DNA of 64,000 bases, taken from positions 310,001-374,000 of the forward strand of contig NZ_WHUG01000004.1 of assembly GCF_009380215.1 (NCBI RefSeq). The letters are read 5' to 3'. Position 1 is the first letter of the stretch; each line of letters starts with the position of its first letter. This DNA comes from Rugamonas aquatica. GTDB lineage: Bacteria; Pseudomonadota; Gammaproteobacteria; Burkholderiales; Burkholderiaceae_D. The translations under genes were made by a program, and so were the position numbers. This document shows, in pieces, positions 53,775-62,545 of the stretch. Under the pieces are notes generated by a model. The model made no database searches and was not told the origin of the DNA. It was given only the letters and a program-made list of their open reading frames with translations.

Positions 53775-54890
53775 ATGGGTCGTTCAATTACTGCGTCAAC
53801 CTCGTTGACCGCAACCGTGCTCGGCATCCCCTTGGGGGGCTATGCCGATGTTTTTTCCTCTGGGGTCAATTACAAGGCGGTTGGCTCGATTCTTTCGCGT
53901 GCAGCCTACCCCGACTTTTCTGCCGCATTCCCTGTGTCTGGCGTCGGCACCTATGTCGCCAACCAGCAGATAATTGACTCATCCAATCGCTCGGCCGTCG
54001 CTTTTGGTAACGGCATTTTTGTCGCGGTTGGAAGCGACGGAGTCATTTCATCTAGTGCCAACGGAATATCATGGACCAAGCAAGTTTCCCCTGGTTCTAG
54101 CTATGCCGCCGTGATATTCGCAGGCAATCAGTTCGTAGCCGTCGGCGGCGGCGGGTGTGCGACCAGTCCAGACGGCGTCAATTGGACGGCTCGCCCGATA
54201 CCTGCCCATCCGACGGCGTGGACATCAATCGCATACGGCAACGGAGTGTATGTCGCCGTCGGCGGACCATACAACACGGTGGTCAACAGCGTGAGCGCGA
54301 CGAGCACGGATGGTATAACGTGGACGCAGCGGGCCATGCCGATCGCGTCAACATGGAGTCGCGTGTCTTTCGGCGCGGGCACCTTTGTCGCGTTGAGTAC
54401 TACTAATTCAAGCGTCTATGCGACCAGCGTTGATGGCATTGGATGGGTCCAGCGGGCGATGCCGGCGGCAGGGAACTGGGAATGTCTCATATACGCCAAC
54501 GGTATCTTTCTGGCGATTGCTAGCGGCGTTGGGAAACCTGCAACCACGACCGCAGCGACCAGCGCGGACGGCTTTAACTGGACAGTCCGCGCTATGCCGA
54601 CGGGGTCTTCGTGGTCGGACGTGGCTTTTGGAAATGGGGTCTTTTTTGCGGTGAGCAATAACGGAGGCGGCGTAGGAACCATAGCAGCATCTAGCCCTGA
54701 CGGAGTCACCTGGGCTCAGCGGATTATGCCTTCGGCCGTTTGGACTGCGTTGGCCTTCGGCGCTGGGCAATTCGTAGCTGTATCCGGGAACGGCGCGTCG
54801 ACCATCGCGGCAAACGTCTATGTCGAGGGTGCGACGAGTGCATATATTTACATCTCCGGCACAGCTGGAAAAATTGTGAGGGTCTTATAA
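53775..54890 (+). CDS. Propeller-like receptor-binding fibre
   Basis: 371 residues. After an N-terminal fibre-attachment-like part (1-60) there are seven repeats of about 45 residues, each with a FGNGIFVAVG-like strand; six also have a DGxxWTxR turn (for example SPDGVNWTAR, TDGITWTQR, ADGFNWTVR). This is the pattern of a seven-bladed sialidase/BNR-type beta propeller. Probably the glycan-binding tip that decides which bacteria are killed. Lower GC than the baseplate genes suggests exchange of the specificity module. Confidence 0.65.
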   Translation: MGRSITASTSLTATVLGIPLGGYADVFSSGVNYKAVGSILSRAAYPDFSAAFPVSGVGTYVANQQIIDSSNRSAVAFGNGIFVAVGSDGVISSSANGISWTKQVSPGSSYAAVIFAGNQFVAVGGGGCATSPDGVNWTARPIPAHPTAWTSIAYGNGVYVAVGGPYNTVVNSVSATSTDGITWTQRAMPIASTWSRVSFGAGTFVALSTTNSSVYATSVDGIGWVQRAMPAAGNWECLIYANGIFLAIASGVGKPATTTAATSADGFNWTVRAMPTGSSWSDVAFGNGVFFAVSNNGGGVGTIAASSPDGVTWAQRIMPSAVWTALAFGAGQFVAVSGNGASTIAANVYVEGATSAYIYISGTAGKIVRVL

Positions 54891-55315
54891 TGGCTATGCA
54901 ATATCTCCTGGACGCCAATGGTTTCTTAACCGGGATCTACGACGGGCCGCTTATCCAGCCTAATGGCACTACGGTTCCGCCTACTTACGTTCTTGGTATG
55001 ACACCGCAGTTCCAGAAGGAGAAGGGGGCCTGGGTCAATCAGAGCGCGTTGCCGCTGCTGACGCCAATGACGCTGTACATGGCCTTCACGCCCGGCGAGA
55101 GGATCACGATCAAGGCGTCCAACGACGCCATGGTGAAAGAGTTCTGGTCGATGTACCAGCTGTCGGTACAGCTCGACAAGCCTACCGACCCCAACCTGGC
55201 CTCGGTGCGCGACATCATCGCCTACCTGGCCAAGCCGGCGTCGCCCGGCCCCGGCGGCGGCATCCTCGCGTCGCCGGAGCGGGTGCAGCAGATTTTGGCC
55301 GGCATCCCGCAGTAA
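54890..55315 (+). CDS. Fibre-associated/assembly protein
   Basis: 141 residues starting inside the previous stop (TAATG). LDANGFLTGIYDGPLIQPNG start and a C-terminal helical region. Tail fibre assembly chaperones of this size sit right after the fibre gene; assignment is by position. Confidence 0.5.
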   Translation: MAMQYLLDANGFLTGIYDGPLIQPNGTTVPPTYVLGMTPQFQKEKGAWVNQSALPLLTPMTLYMAFTPGERITIKASNDAMVKEFWSMYQLSVQLDKPTDPNLASVRDIIAYLAKPASPGPGGGILASPERVQQILAGIPQ

Positions 55316-55336
55316 ATAGCTACGTTCAACACCACA

Positions 55337-55359
55337 GCCACCTTCGGGTGGCTTTTTTT
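55337..55359 (+). terminator. Hairpin with T tract before the lysis genes
   Basis: GCCACC-TTCG-GGTGGC with a stable tetraloop, followed by seven T, ending 19 bases before the holin start. Confidence 0.6.
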
Positions 55360-55378
55360 ATGCCTGGAGAACATGCGC

Positions 55379-55600
55379 ATGACACACGAAACCATCGAAA
55401 CCGGCGCCGCCATGCTGGCCAAGACTGCGCCGCCCATCGCCGTCGTCGGCGCCGAATACATCGGCATCACGCTGCCCGAACTGGTCCACCTGGCGACCCT
55501 GTTCTACGTCGGCCTGATGATCGTCCACAAGTGCTGGCACATGTGGAAGGAATGGAAGACCGGCAAAATCACGCCCGAGTCGGAAGGGGAGCTGCCATGA
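55379..55600 (+). CDS. Holin
   Basis: 73 residues from ATG 55379. One clear hydrophobic helix (LPELVHLATLFYVGLMIVHK) and a charged tail WKEWKTGKITPESEGELP. Size and place before the endolysin fit a small phage holin. Overlaps the next start by four bases. Confidence 0.65.
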   Translation: MTHETIETGAAMLAKTAPPIAVVGAEYIGITLPELVHLATLFYVGLMIVHKCWHMWKEWKTGKITPESEGELP

Positions 55601-56064
55601 CCCCCGCCGACTTCATCGCTGCCATCGGTCCCGCCGCCCGAGCCTCGGCCGCGCGAACCCGGGTGCCGGCCAGCTTCGCGCTCGCCGAAGCGGCGCTTGA
55701 ATCCGGCTGGGGCGCGTCGCAGCTGGCGCTGCAAGCCCGCAACCTGTTCGGCGTCAAGGCCGACCCGGCCTGGCGCGGCGACGTGCTGCTGATGCCTACC
55801 CGCGAATTCGTCAAAGGTCAGTGGCAGATGCAGCCGGCCCGCTGGCGCAAGTATCCGGATTGGCAAGGTTGCATCGACGACCACGCGGCCTTCCTGCTGG
55901 CCAACCGGCGCTACAAACCGGCGTTCTCCTGCCGCGGCGGCGAGGCGTTCGCGCGCGCGGTGGCCGCCGCCGGCTACGCCACCGATCCGCAATACGCCGA
56001 CAAGCTGATCGCCGTGATGCGCGGCCGCCAACTGTCGATCTTCGACCGTCCGGAGGCGCTATGA
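55597..56064 (+). CDS. Endolysin (glucosaminidase-type)
   Basis: 155 residues. SFALAEAALESGWGASQLAL with a catalytic Glu at about residue 35, then ARNLFGVKADPAWRGDVLLM and YADKLIAVMRG are typical of mannosyl-glycoprotein endo-N-acetylglucosaminidase-like (flagellar FlgJ-type) lysins. It releases particles by cutting the wall; no spanin pair was recognised here. Confidence 0.8.
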   Translation: MTPADFIAAIGPAARASAARTRVPASFALAEAALESGWGASQLALQARNLFGVKADPAWRGDVLLMPTREFVKGQWQMQPARWRKYPDWQGCIDDHAAFLLANRRYKPAFSCRGGEAFARAVAAAGYATDPQYADKLIAVMRGRQLSIFDRPEAL

Positions 56065-56453
56065 AATCCGCCTTCCTGACACCGCTGATCACCGAGTGCG
56101 TCGACGACCTGGCCGCCGGCGGACGCGGCACCTGGCGCGTGATGGCGCCATTCCGCTATCAATCTGAAATCCTCGGCCGGGTGATTGAAGTCGAGGCCGG
56201 TTTCCTGACCGACTACGCCAGCGTGCCGCGCCTGCCGGTGCTGTACCTGCTGTTCGGCGACACGTCGCACAAGGCGGCCGTGATCCACGACTGGCTCTAC
56301 CATCACCACGAGGTGTGCGACGAAGCCACCGCCAACCGCGTGCTGCGTGAGGCGTCGGAAGCCGACGGCATTCCGGCCTGGCGCCGCCTGGGGATTTATC
56401 TGGGCGTCCAAATTGGCGGCACGCCGTCATGGAGGGCGGACGGTCCCGCTTAA
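56061..56453 (+). CDS. DUF1353 family protein
   Basis: 130 residues. IEVEAGFLTDYASVPRLPVL, AVIHDWLYHHHEVCDEATAN and the following helix are hallmarks of DUF1353, a phage lysis-region family with conserved His and Asp, thought to act on the cell wall or as a chaperone. Last gene coupled to the lysis genes. Confidence 0.75.
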   Translation: MKSAFLTPLITECVDDLAAGGRGTWRVMAPFRYQSEILGRVIEVEAGFLTDYASVPRLPVLYLLFGDTSHKAAVIHDWLYHHHEVCDEATANRVLREASEADGIPAWRRLGIYLGVQIGGTPSWRADGPA

Positions 56454-56505
56454 AGCGCGCATATTATTGGTACACTGCTGCATCCGAAAATTCTGAAAGA
56501 AGAAA

Positions 56506-57210
56506 ATGACCTCCGGCACACTGCCCAACAATGCGACCACCGAAGAAACCTGTTCCTGGTTAAGTGAACAGACCGGCACGCCATGGAACCTGGCGCGCTT
56601 GTTGGAAGCGGGGTTGACTCCCCATGTCTGGCTGGATTATTCGGAGGAATATGCCGGCTTATTCGCCGAGGGGATTACCCGTTATCCCGCTCCGATATTC
56701 TTTATCGAAGATACCCAGCGGCTTGCCGCCGGCAGCAGCGACGTATTAATTAGGATGACGCGCGATTCGGACAAGATAGTCTTCAAACTGAAACCACCGG
56801 GTATCACCATGCCTTTGGATGCGCTGCGTTTCTTCCATCGGGATATAGCCAATGTATTGGAAAACATATTGAACCCGAAAGAGGAGGTTGTCGCAGCGCC
56901 TCCGAAGGAAGTTCTTAAAGGAATTACCAAGGAAGAAGTGCTGCGCGTATTCGGCGGCATGGCCAAGCTGGATTGGGAAAAGTCACTGGCGAGCGGCATC
57001 GGGATATTCGGCGATGACGGTGCGCGGGTCAGAAAGAATTCCCGTGCCGGGAAGAATACCCATCTGTGGAATCCCGTGACGCTGGCGCTGGGATTGAATG
57101 ATGTCTATCGCGTGCCGATGTCGCATTTGAAGAAGGCCTTCGCGGCCCAGCCGGACCTGCGCCCCTGGAAAGCGTCCTGGCTGGAGTCTTTGGCTCTGCT
57201 GGGAGAGTAA
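56506..57210 (+). CDS. Hypothetical protein at the element boundary
   Basis: 234 residues, GAAAGAAGAA before the start. NNATTEETCSWLSEQTGTPW start, a conserved-looking FRRD-like middle (DALRFFHRDIANVLENILNP) and KEEVLRVFGGMAKLDWEKSL. Lower GC than the tail genes. Could be tail-element cargo or a host gene; it lacks its own clear promoter and is separated by 52 bases from DUF1353. Confidence 0.55.
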   Translation: MTSGTLPNNATTEETCSWLSEQTGTPWNLARLLEAGLTPHVWLDYSEEYAGLFAEGITRYPAPIFFIEDTQRLAAGSSDVLIRMTRDSDKIVFKLKPPGITMPLDALRFFHRDIANVLENILNPKEEVVAAPPKEVLKGITKEEVLRVFGGMAKLDWEKSLASGIGIFGDDGARVRKNSRAGKNTHLWNPVTLALGLNDVYRVPMSHLKKAFAAQPDLRPWKASWLESLALLGE

Positions 57211-57271
57211 AATTATGCTAACAATTGGCTTGTTCGCGCCGCTTTCTGGCGCACACCCGTAGGAGCAGCGA

Positions 57272-57697
57272 ATGACGATAGACACTCTGAACTTCACGCC
57301 TTGGTCCGCGCTGTTGGGCGGCATACTCATCGGCGCAGCGGCCGCGATGCTGGTCTTGTTGAATGGCCGAATTGCCGGCATTAGCGGCATCCTTGGTGGA
57401 TTATTACGACCGGTGCGCGGCGATATTCTCTGGCGTCTCGCTTTTATTTCTGGACTAATAATCGCACCGATAGCCTACGGCGTATTTTACGCCTGGCCCG
57501 AGATTTTGGTTGAGGCGGATACCGGAGCATTAATCGTCGCCGGACTGTTGGTCGGCGTCGGTACACGATACGGTAGCGGTTGTACCAGCGGACACGGTGT
57601 TTGCGGAATATCCCGACTGTCTCCACGCTCAATCACGGCGACCATCATTTTCATGGCGGCCGGTTTTGTTACTGTCTACTTGATGAGGCACTTATAA
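57272..57697 (+). CDS. YeeE/YedE family transporter half (PmpA-like)
   Basis: 141 residues. Four hydrophobic segments and the motif [18 protein letters not shown] (about 92-109) with the conserved cysteine of YeeE/YedE sulfur transporters, which pass thiosulfate-type sulfur across the inner membrane. The partner half is encoded immediately after (TAATG overlap). Often found with sulfur-sensing regulators; none is in view. Confidence 0.85.
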   Translation: MTIDTLNFTPWSALLGGILIGAAAAMLVLLNGRIAGISGILGGLLRPVRGDILWRLAFISGLIIAPIAYGVFYAWPEILVEADTGALIVAGLLVGVGTRYGSGCTSGHGVCGISRLSPRSITATIIFMAAGFVTVYLMRHL

Positions 57698-58110
57698 TGG
57701 TTGTCGCATTTCTAAGCGGGCTGCTATTTGGGCTTGGCCTGATTATTTCGGGCATGGCGAATCCCGCCAAAGTACTCGGTTTTCTGGATTTGGCCGGGAA
57801 ATGGGATCCTTCGCTGATATTCGTCATGTGCGGAGCCATCGCGGTAGGTTTTTTTGCGTTTTTATATGCCGGCCGTCGTAAAACGACTTTGCTCGGCACT
57901 GAATTGAAATTACCCACTGCAACTAATATCGACCGCCGTCTGGTAATCGGGTCGATATTATTCGGCGCAGGTTGGGGAATTGCCAGTTTTTGCCCCGGAC
58001 CGGCCCTGGTAGGGCTGGGAATGGGCTTGCCGAAGGCTATTTTGTTCGTGCTGGCGATGCTGGCCGGCATGGGGATCTTCGAGCTGATCGAACGCCGGCG
58101 CGGTGGATAA
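57697..58110 (+). CDS. YeeE/YedE family transporter half (PmpB-like)
   Basis: 137 residues, overlapping the previous stop by one base. LLFGLGLIISGMANPAKVLG (signature GMANPAKV) and GWGIASFCPGPALVGLGMG with the second conserved Cys. Together the two halves make one YeeE-like channel. Followed by a perfect hairpin (58112-58138 region) that can terminate the pair. Confidence 0.85.
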   Translation: MVVAFLSGLLFGLGLIISGMANPAKVLGFLDLAGKWDPSLIFVMCGAIAVGFFAFLYAGRRKTTLLGTELKLPTATNIDRRLVIGSILFGAGWGIASFCPGPALVGLGMGLPKAILFVLAMLAGMGIFELIERRRGG

Positions 58111-58222
58111 GTTACCGCTGCGACAAAATTGCGCAGCGGTCTATTTTGCTTTTGAAACAGCAACTTAGCGTTGTCCAGTCCGGCTTGTTAACAAGCTTAT
58201 CCACAGAATTTGTTAACAACCC
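58111..58222 (+). repeat. Dispersed intergenic element, copy 1
   Basis: A hairpin ACCGCTGCG-N8-GCGCAGCGGT near the left edge, a T-rich stretch, then CTTGTTAACAAG, the DnaA box TTATCCACA (58199-58207) and a second TTGTTAACAA. The layout is shared with 62430-62540. Between the YeeE pair and the TonB receptor 3' end. Confidence 0.65.
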
Positions 58223-58236
58223 GGACGTTCAAACGA

Positions 58237-60336
58237 TCAGAAACGATAACGCGCCGTCAATTGTACCGAGCGCGGGGCGCCGGGCAGGTTGAGGTTTTTG
58301 CTGCTGCCGTGACCGGCCACGATGTAGGCCTTGTCCAGCAGATTCAGCACGTTCAGCGTCAGATCGATATTGCGGTGGCGGTAGTAGGCCATGGCGTCCG
58401 CCGTCACAAAGCTCGGCAGGACGACGGTGTTGCCCGGATTGGCAAAGCGCTCGCCGACGTAGTTCAAGCCGCCGCCGACGCCGAAGTGGCCCGCCAGCGC
58501 CTTGCTGACCCATAGATTGGCGCTGTGTTTGGGCGTCAGCGTAGGCCGCTTGCCCTGCACCAGCTGGCCATCATCCTTGGCGATCGACTTCAGCATCGAC
58601 GCGTCCATGTAGGAATAACCCGACCATGCCTGCCAACCGTCGCCCAGATCGCCGCTGAACGTCAGTTCCAGGCCGTTGGTGCGCTGGGTGCCCAGTGGAA
58701 TCAGCTTGTTGGTGATCGGATCGGACGATTTCATATTGGTACGCGTCAACTGGAACAACGATACGCCGGCCGAGGCGCGGCCGCCAAACAGATCGTATTT
58801 GGCGCCAACTTCCTTGTTTTTGGTGACTTCAGGCGCGATGTCCGCGTTATTAACCGCCAGAGCGAAGCCTTCTCCCGACGGCTGGAAGGAGCGGCTGAAC
58901 GAGGCGTAGTAGGACCGGACCTGGCTCGGCTGGTACACCAGGCCGGCACGCGGGCTCCAGTTGCGGTCGGTGCGGGCCACGCTGGCCACGCCGGCGCGGC
59001 GTTCGACGGTTTCCTGCTCAAATTTGTCGTAGCGGATGCCGGCCAGCGCTTTCCATTCCGGCGACATCGTCACCAGGTCCTGAATGTAGGCGCTGCTGAC
59101 CTTGAAAATGCCCAGATTGTTCGCCGTAGGCGCACCACCGGCTGTAAATGGCACAACCGGGTTGACTGGATTGAACAATGACACAGTCGCCACGTTGGCT
59201 TGCGAGCGTACCAACTGGTCCTTGTTCTGCTTGCCGAATTCCACGCCGTACAGCACCTGATGCTGCATGCCGGCCAGTTCCGCGTGCTGCGTCAGCTCGG
59301 TTTGATTGGTGTAACCATCCTCATCGCGCGCCACGTTGCCGCGCGTCAGCGAGGCGGTCTTTGCCACTTCGTTGACCGAGCCGATCAGCGTGTTGTTGCG
59401 GTCCAGCGTGTAGTTGTAGTGGCGGAAGGCATTGCGGATCGAGAACTTCTGGTTGAAACGATGATCCAGCGTAAAGCCGAAGGCGTGCACGCGCGATTCG
59501 CTGTAGTCGAAATCCTTGGCGTTGGCGGCGCCGTAGTAGGTGCTCGGCGGCACATCGACCGTCCGGCCCTGGTAGGAGGGGATGCCGAAGTCGGTCAAGC
59601 GCTTGTCGTGCAGGTATTCTGCTTGCAGCAGCAACAATGTGTCCGCGCTGAGTTTGAATTGCAGCGACGGCGCCAGCGCTTCGCGCTTCAGGAATTGCTG
59701 GTTGCGGTAGCTGTCGGCATCTTCCACCGCGCCGGTGATGCGGAAAGCGATGCCGCGCTCGGCCGCATTGCGCGCCAGGTCGAATTCGCCGCGCTTCTGG
59801 CCCCAGCTACCGGCTTGCAGGCTCACTTCGCTGCGGTCCATGCCCGGCTTCTTGGTGATGCGGTTAATCATGCCGCCGGACGAACCTCGGCCATACAGCA
59901 CCGATGCCGGACCCTTGATGACCTCAACCTGCTCGACGTTCGACAGGTCGCGGAAATACAGCGCATCGTCGCGCATCCCATCGACAAACTGGTCGCTGAT
60001 GGCGCTAAAACCACGTATCGTCACCTGGTCACGCTGGCCGTCGCCGGTCGACATGCCGATGCCGGGCACGGCTTTCAGCACATCCTGGAGCGAACGTGCG
60101 CCCTGGTCGCGCAGCAATGTCTGAGGCACGACGTTGACGGTTTGCGGAATATCGCGCAGCGGCGCGTCGATCTTGGTGGCGCTGGTGGAGGAGGTGGGAC
60201 GGTAGCCATCGGCTTCGCCGGTGACGGTGACGACCGTCATCGTCTGTTCCGGCGCCGCGCCGGATTGGGCCAGCGCGGCGTTGGTGAGGGTGAGGCTGGC
60301 CAGCATCAATGCCAGCGGTTTCTTATTCAGTGCCAT
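58237..60336 (-). CDS. TonB-dependent siderophore receptor
   Basis: 699 residues. Signal peptide ending ALA-QS (about 24). Plug domain with DAPLRDIPQTVNVVPQTLLR, LKAVPGIGMSTGDGQRDQVT and ENRI-like RGSSGGMINRITKKPG; the barrel ends in ARYRF with the terminal Phe. The plug pattern is that of catecholate/hydroxamate siderophore receptors (FhuE/FpvA-like). A Fur box at 60395-60413 upstream supports iron control. Imports a ferric siderophore across the outer membrane with TonB energy. Confidence 0.92.
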   Translation of the reverse strand: MALNKKPLALMLASLTLTNAALAQSGAAPEQTMTVVTVTGEADGYRPTSSTSATKIDAPLRDIPQTVNVVPQTLLRDQGARSLQDVLKAVPGIGMSTGDGQRDQVTIRGFSAISDQFVDGMRDDALYFRDLSNVEQVEVIKGPASVLYGRGSSGGMINRITKKPGMDRSEVSLQAGSWGQKRGEFDLARNAAERGIAFRITGAVEDADSYRNQQFLKREALAPSLQFKLSADTLLLLQAEYLHDKRLTDFGIPSYQGRTVDVPPSTYYGAANAKDFDYSESRVHAFGFTLDHRFNQKFSIRNAFRHYNYTLDRNNTLIGSVNEVAKTASLTRGNVARDEDGYTNQTELTQHAELAGMQHQVLYGVEFGKQNKDQLVRSQANVATVSLFNPVNPVVPFTAGGAPTANNLGIFKVSSAYIQDLVTMSPEWKALAGIRYDKFEQETVERRAGVASVARTDRNWSPRAGLVYQPSQVRSYYASFSRSFQPSGEGFALAVNNADIAPEVTKNKEVGAKYDLFGGRASAGVSLFQLTRTNMKSSDPITNKLIPLGTQRTNGLELTFSGDLGDGWQAWSGYSYMDASMLKSIAKDDGQLVQGKRPTLTPKHSANLWVSKALAGHFGVGGGLNYVGERFANPGNTVVLPSFVTADAMAYYRHRNIDLTLNVLNLLDKAYIVAGHGSSKNLNLPGAPRSVQLTARYRF

Positions 60337-60394
60337 GGGATCCTTGAAGTAGTGTGTGGCTGGCTACTTCGTCGGACGAGAGTTTGGCTGGCTA

Positions 60395-60413
60395 GATGAG
60401 AATCGTTATCAAC
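60395..60413 (-). promoter_or_regulatory. Fur box of the TonB receptor
   Basis: TGAGAATcGTTATCA (60397-60411) is a 7-1-7 palindrome close to the Fur consensus TGATAATnATTATCA, 60 bases before the receptor start. Iron-replete Fur would repress the receptor. Confidence 0.6.
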
Positions 60414-60437
60414 TGAATTATGCCCCCAAATCAAGAA

Positions 60438-62375
60438 TCAGCGCAAGCCGGGCAACACTTGCACCTCGACCCCGGAGTACATCGCCGGCGCGTGATACAC
60501 GCGTTGCGTGGCCTTCTGGAAGTCCTCGGGCTTGGCCTTGGGAATGTCCACGAAGGTTTGCGGATTCAAGTCCACCAGCGGGAACCACGAGCTCTGGATC
60601 TGCACCATGATGCGGTGGCCGCGCCGGAACGTGTGGTTGACGTCGCTCATCGCATAGTTGACGGCTTCCACCTTGCCGGGCGTGAACGGCTCCGGTTTTT
60701 CGAAGCTGTTGCGGAACTTGCCGCGCAGCGGATCACCGCGCACCAGTTGCTGGTAGCCTGCCATGGTCAGGGTCGGTTTCGGCACGTCGGGGCCGCGCTC
60801 CTCGTCGTCGCTGCCGCCCGGATATTCGGCCGGATAAACGTCGATCAGCTTGACGACCCAGTCGGCATCGGTGCCGGTGGTAGAGACGAACAACTTCGGC
60901 TTGACCGGCCCGGCCAGCGTGATGTCCTCTTCCAGCACCTCGCTGCGGTAGGTCAGCACGTCCGGACGCGACGACGCGAAGCGCTGGTCGCCGACCATGT
61001 ATTCCTTCGGCGCACCCTGCGCCGGATAGGCCGTGAACGGCACCGGCTTGCGTGGATCGGCCACGTATTCGTCGTAGGCTTCGCCCGCCGCAGGCTGCTT
61101 CCAGCTCAGCGTGCCGTTCGGTCCGAGGAACAGCGTGCGCGCCTGTGTTTGCTTCGGCGGCCAGGCGGCGTAGTTGCGCCAGACATTGCTGCCGGTCTCG
61201 AACGCATACACTTCCGACACGTTCTTGTTCGCCACGCCCTTCAGGTGTTGTTCGAAGAATGGATACAGGATATTGCTGCGGAATTGCTCGCCGGTCTTGG
61301 CATCGAACTTGATGTAACCGAGGGTTTTGCCGTCGGCGCGGCCCCAGGCGCCATGCGACCACGGCCCCATCACCAGGCCATTGTAGATGCCGGGATTGTT
61401 GCGTTTGATGCTGCTGTAGGTGGTCAGCGGGCCTTGCAGGTCTTCGGCGTCATACCAGCCGCCCACGGTCAGCACTGCGGCCTTGATGTTCTTCAGGTGC
61501 GGCGCGATGTTGCGGGTTTTCCAGAAGTCGTCGTAGGTCGAATGCTCGATGGTCGGCTGCAGCAGCGCGCGCTGTTTCGCCGACATGGTGCCGAGGATGT
61601 TGTTCAGTGTCAGGTGCTTGAGGAAGAACTCGTAGCCATCGGCGGTGCCGTAGTCGAAGCGGTCCCAGGTTTTCGGCAGCGGCGTCGGATTTTCCGCTTC
61701 CACGAAGGCCGAGTAGAAATCGAAGTTCGCCGCCAGCATGAAGGCGCCGCCGTGATACGAATCGTCGTTCATGAACAGGTCGGTGACGGGCGCCTGTGGC
61801 GACGCCGCCTTGATCGCCGGATGCGAATCGATGATGCTGGCCGACGTGTAGAAGCCCGGATACGAGGTGCCCAGGATGCCGACCTTGCCGTTGTTGTTGG
61901 CGACATTCTTCAGCAGCCACTCGACGGTGTCGTGCATGTCCTCGCTTTCGTTGCCCTGGCCCTTGGCGCGGTTGGGCGCAAGGTGCGGCGTCATTTCGAC
62001 CCATTTGCCTTCGGACATATAACGTCCGCGCACGTCCTGCTTGACGAAGATGTAGCCGCTGTTCTCGAAGTCCTGCGACGGTCCGATGTGTTCGGGGTAG
62101 AAGTCGACGCCGTAGTGCAGCTCGCCGCCTGACTGCACGCCCGCGCTGTACGGCGTGCGCTGGATCAGGAAGGGATAGGTCTTGCCGGCATCCTTGGGCA
62201 CGTAGACGGCGGTGAACAGGCGCACGCCGTCGCGCATCGGGATGCGGAATTCGTACTTGGTGTAGTGCTCGCGCAAGCTGTATTTCGGCGAGCCGCCGGC
62301 ATCGGCGGCGCCGGCCTGGACGGTGAGGCAGCCCAGCATCAGGGCGAGGGCAAGTGCAGTAAGACGGGGTTTCAT
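60438..62375 (-). CDS. Exported S15/CocE-type hydrolase
   Basis: 645 residues from ATG 62375. Signal peptide (LTALALALMLGCLTVQAGAA). Peptidase S15-type core: YEFRIPMRDGVRLFTAVYVP, then the nucleophile Ser171 in GILGTSYPGFYTS. The C-terminal jelly-roll domain starts around the DITLAGPVKPKLFVSTTGTD region. Cleaves Xaa-Pro dipeptides or esters; substrate cannot be fixed. Two host genes away from the aldehyde dehydrogenase, with the dispersed element between them. Confidence 0.87.
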   Translation of the reverse strand: MKPRLTALALALMLGCLTVQAGAADAGGSPKYSLREHYTKYEFRIPMRDGVRLFTAVYVPKDAGKTYPFLIQRTPYSAGVQSGGELHYGVDFYPEHIGPSQDFENSGYIFVKQDVRGRYMSEGKWVEMTPHLAPNRAKGQGNESEDMHDTVEWLLKNVANNNGKVGILGTSYPGFYTSASIIDSHPAIKAASPQAPVTDLFMNDDSYHGGAFMLAANFDFYSAFVEAENPTPLPKTWDRFDYGTADGYEFFLKHLTLNNILGTMSAKQRALLQPTIEHSTYDDFWKTRNIAPHLKNIKAAVLTVGGWYDAEDLQGPLTTYSSIKRNNPGIYNGLVMGPWSHGAWGRADGKTLGYIKFDAKTGEQFRSNILYPFFEQHLKGVANKNVSEVYAFETGSNVWRNYAAWPPKQTQARTLFLGPNGTLSWKQPAAGEAYDEYVADPRKPVPFTAYPAQGAPKEYMVGDQRFASSRPDVLTYRSEVLEEDITLAGPVKPKLFVSTTGTDADWVVKLIDVYPAEYPGGSDDEERGPDVPKPTLTMAGYQQLVRGDPLRGKFRNSFEKPEPFTPGKVEAVNYAMSDVNHTFRRGHRIMVQIQSSWFPLVDLNPQTFVDIPKAKPEDFQKATQRVYHAPAMYSGVEVQVLPGLR

Positions 62376-62429
62376 GAGTTCCTTGTTGAATGAAGAAGTC
62401 AAAACCCGCCTAGTGTAATGCCAGTGGAT

Positions 62430-62540
62430 AACTTTGACTGCGACAAATTTGCGCAGCGTTTATTTTTCCTTTGAAAACATCAACTTGGCATCAACGCCGC
62501 TGCCTTGTTAACAGCCTTATCCACAGAATTTGTTAACAAC
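62430..62540 (+). repeat. Dispersed intergenic element, copy 2
   Basis: Same order as 58111-58222: hairpin CTGCG-ACAAATT-TGCGCAG, T-rich stretch, CTTGTTAACA, DnaA box TTATCCACA (62518-62526) and TTGTTAACAA. The right-hand 37 bases match copy 1 with two differences by hand alignment. Located at the 3' end of the aldehyde dehydrogenase gene. Confidence 0.65.
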
Positions 62541-62545
62541 CGCGC

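Noticed and set aside
52369..54890. A second DGR target in the tailocin fibres
   Set aside because: No sequence like the template repeat occurs outside 1-4 kb, and the fibre repeats are protein repeats, not near-identical DNA copies.
41697..62415. Shared string AAAACCCGCCTAGTG at 41697 and 62400 as a possible pair of att sites for the tail element
   Set aside because: A 15-base match is expected by chance in 64 kb, the first copy is part of a terminator inside the element, and no integrase is present.
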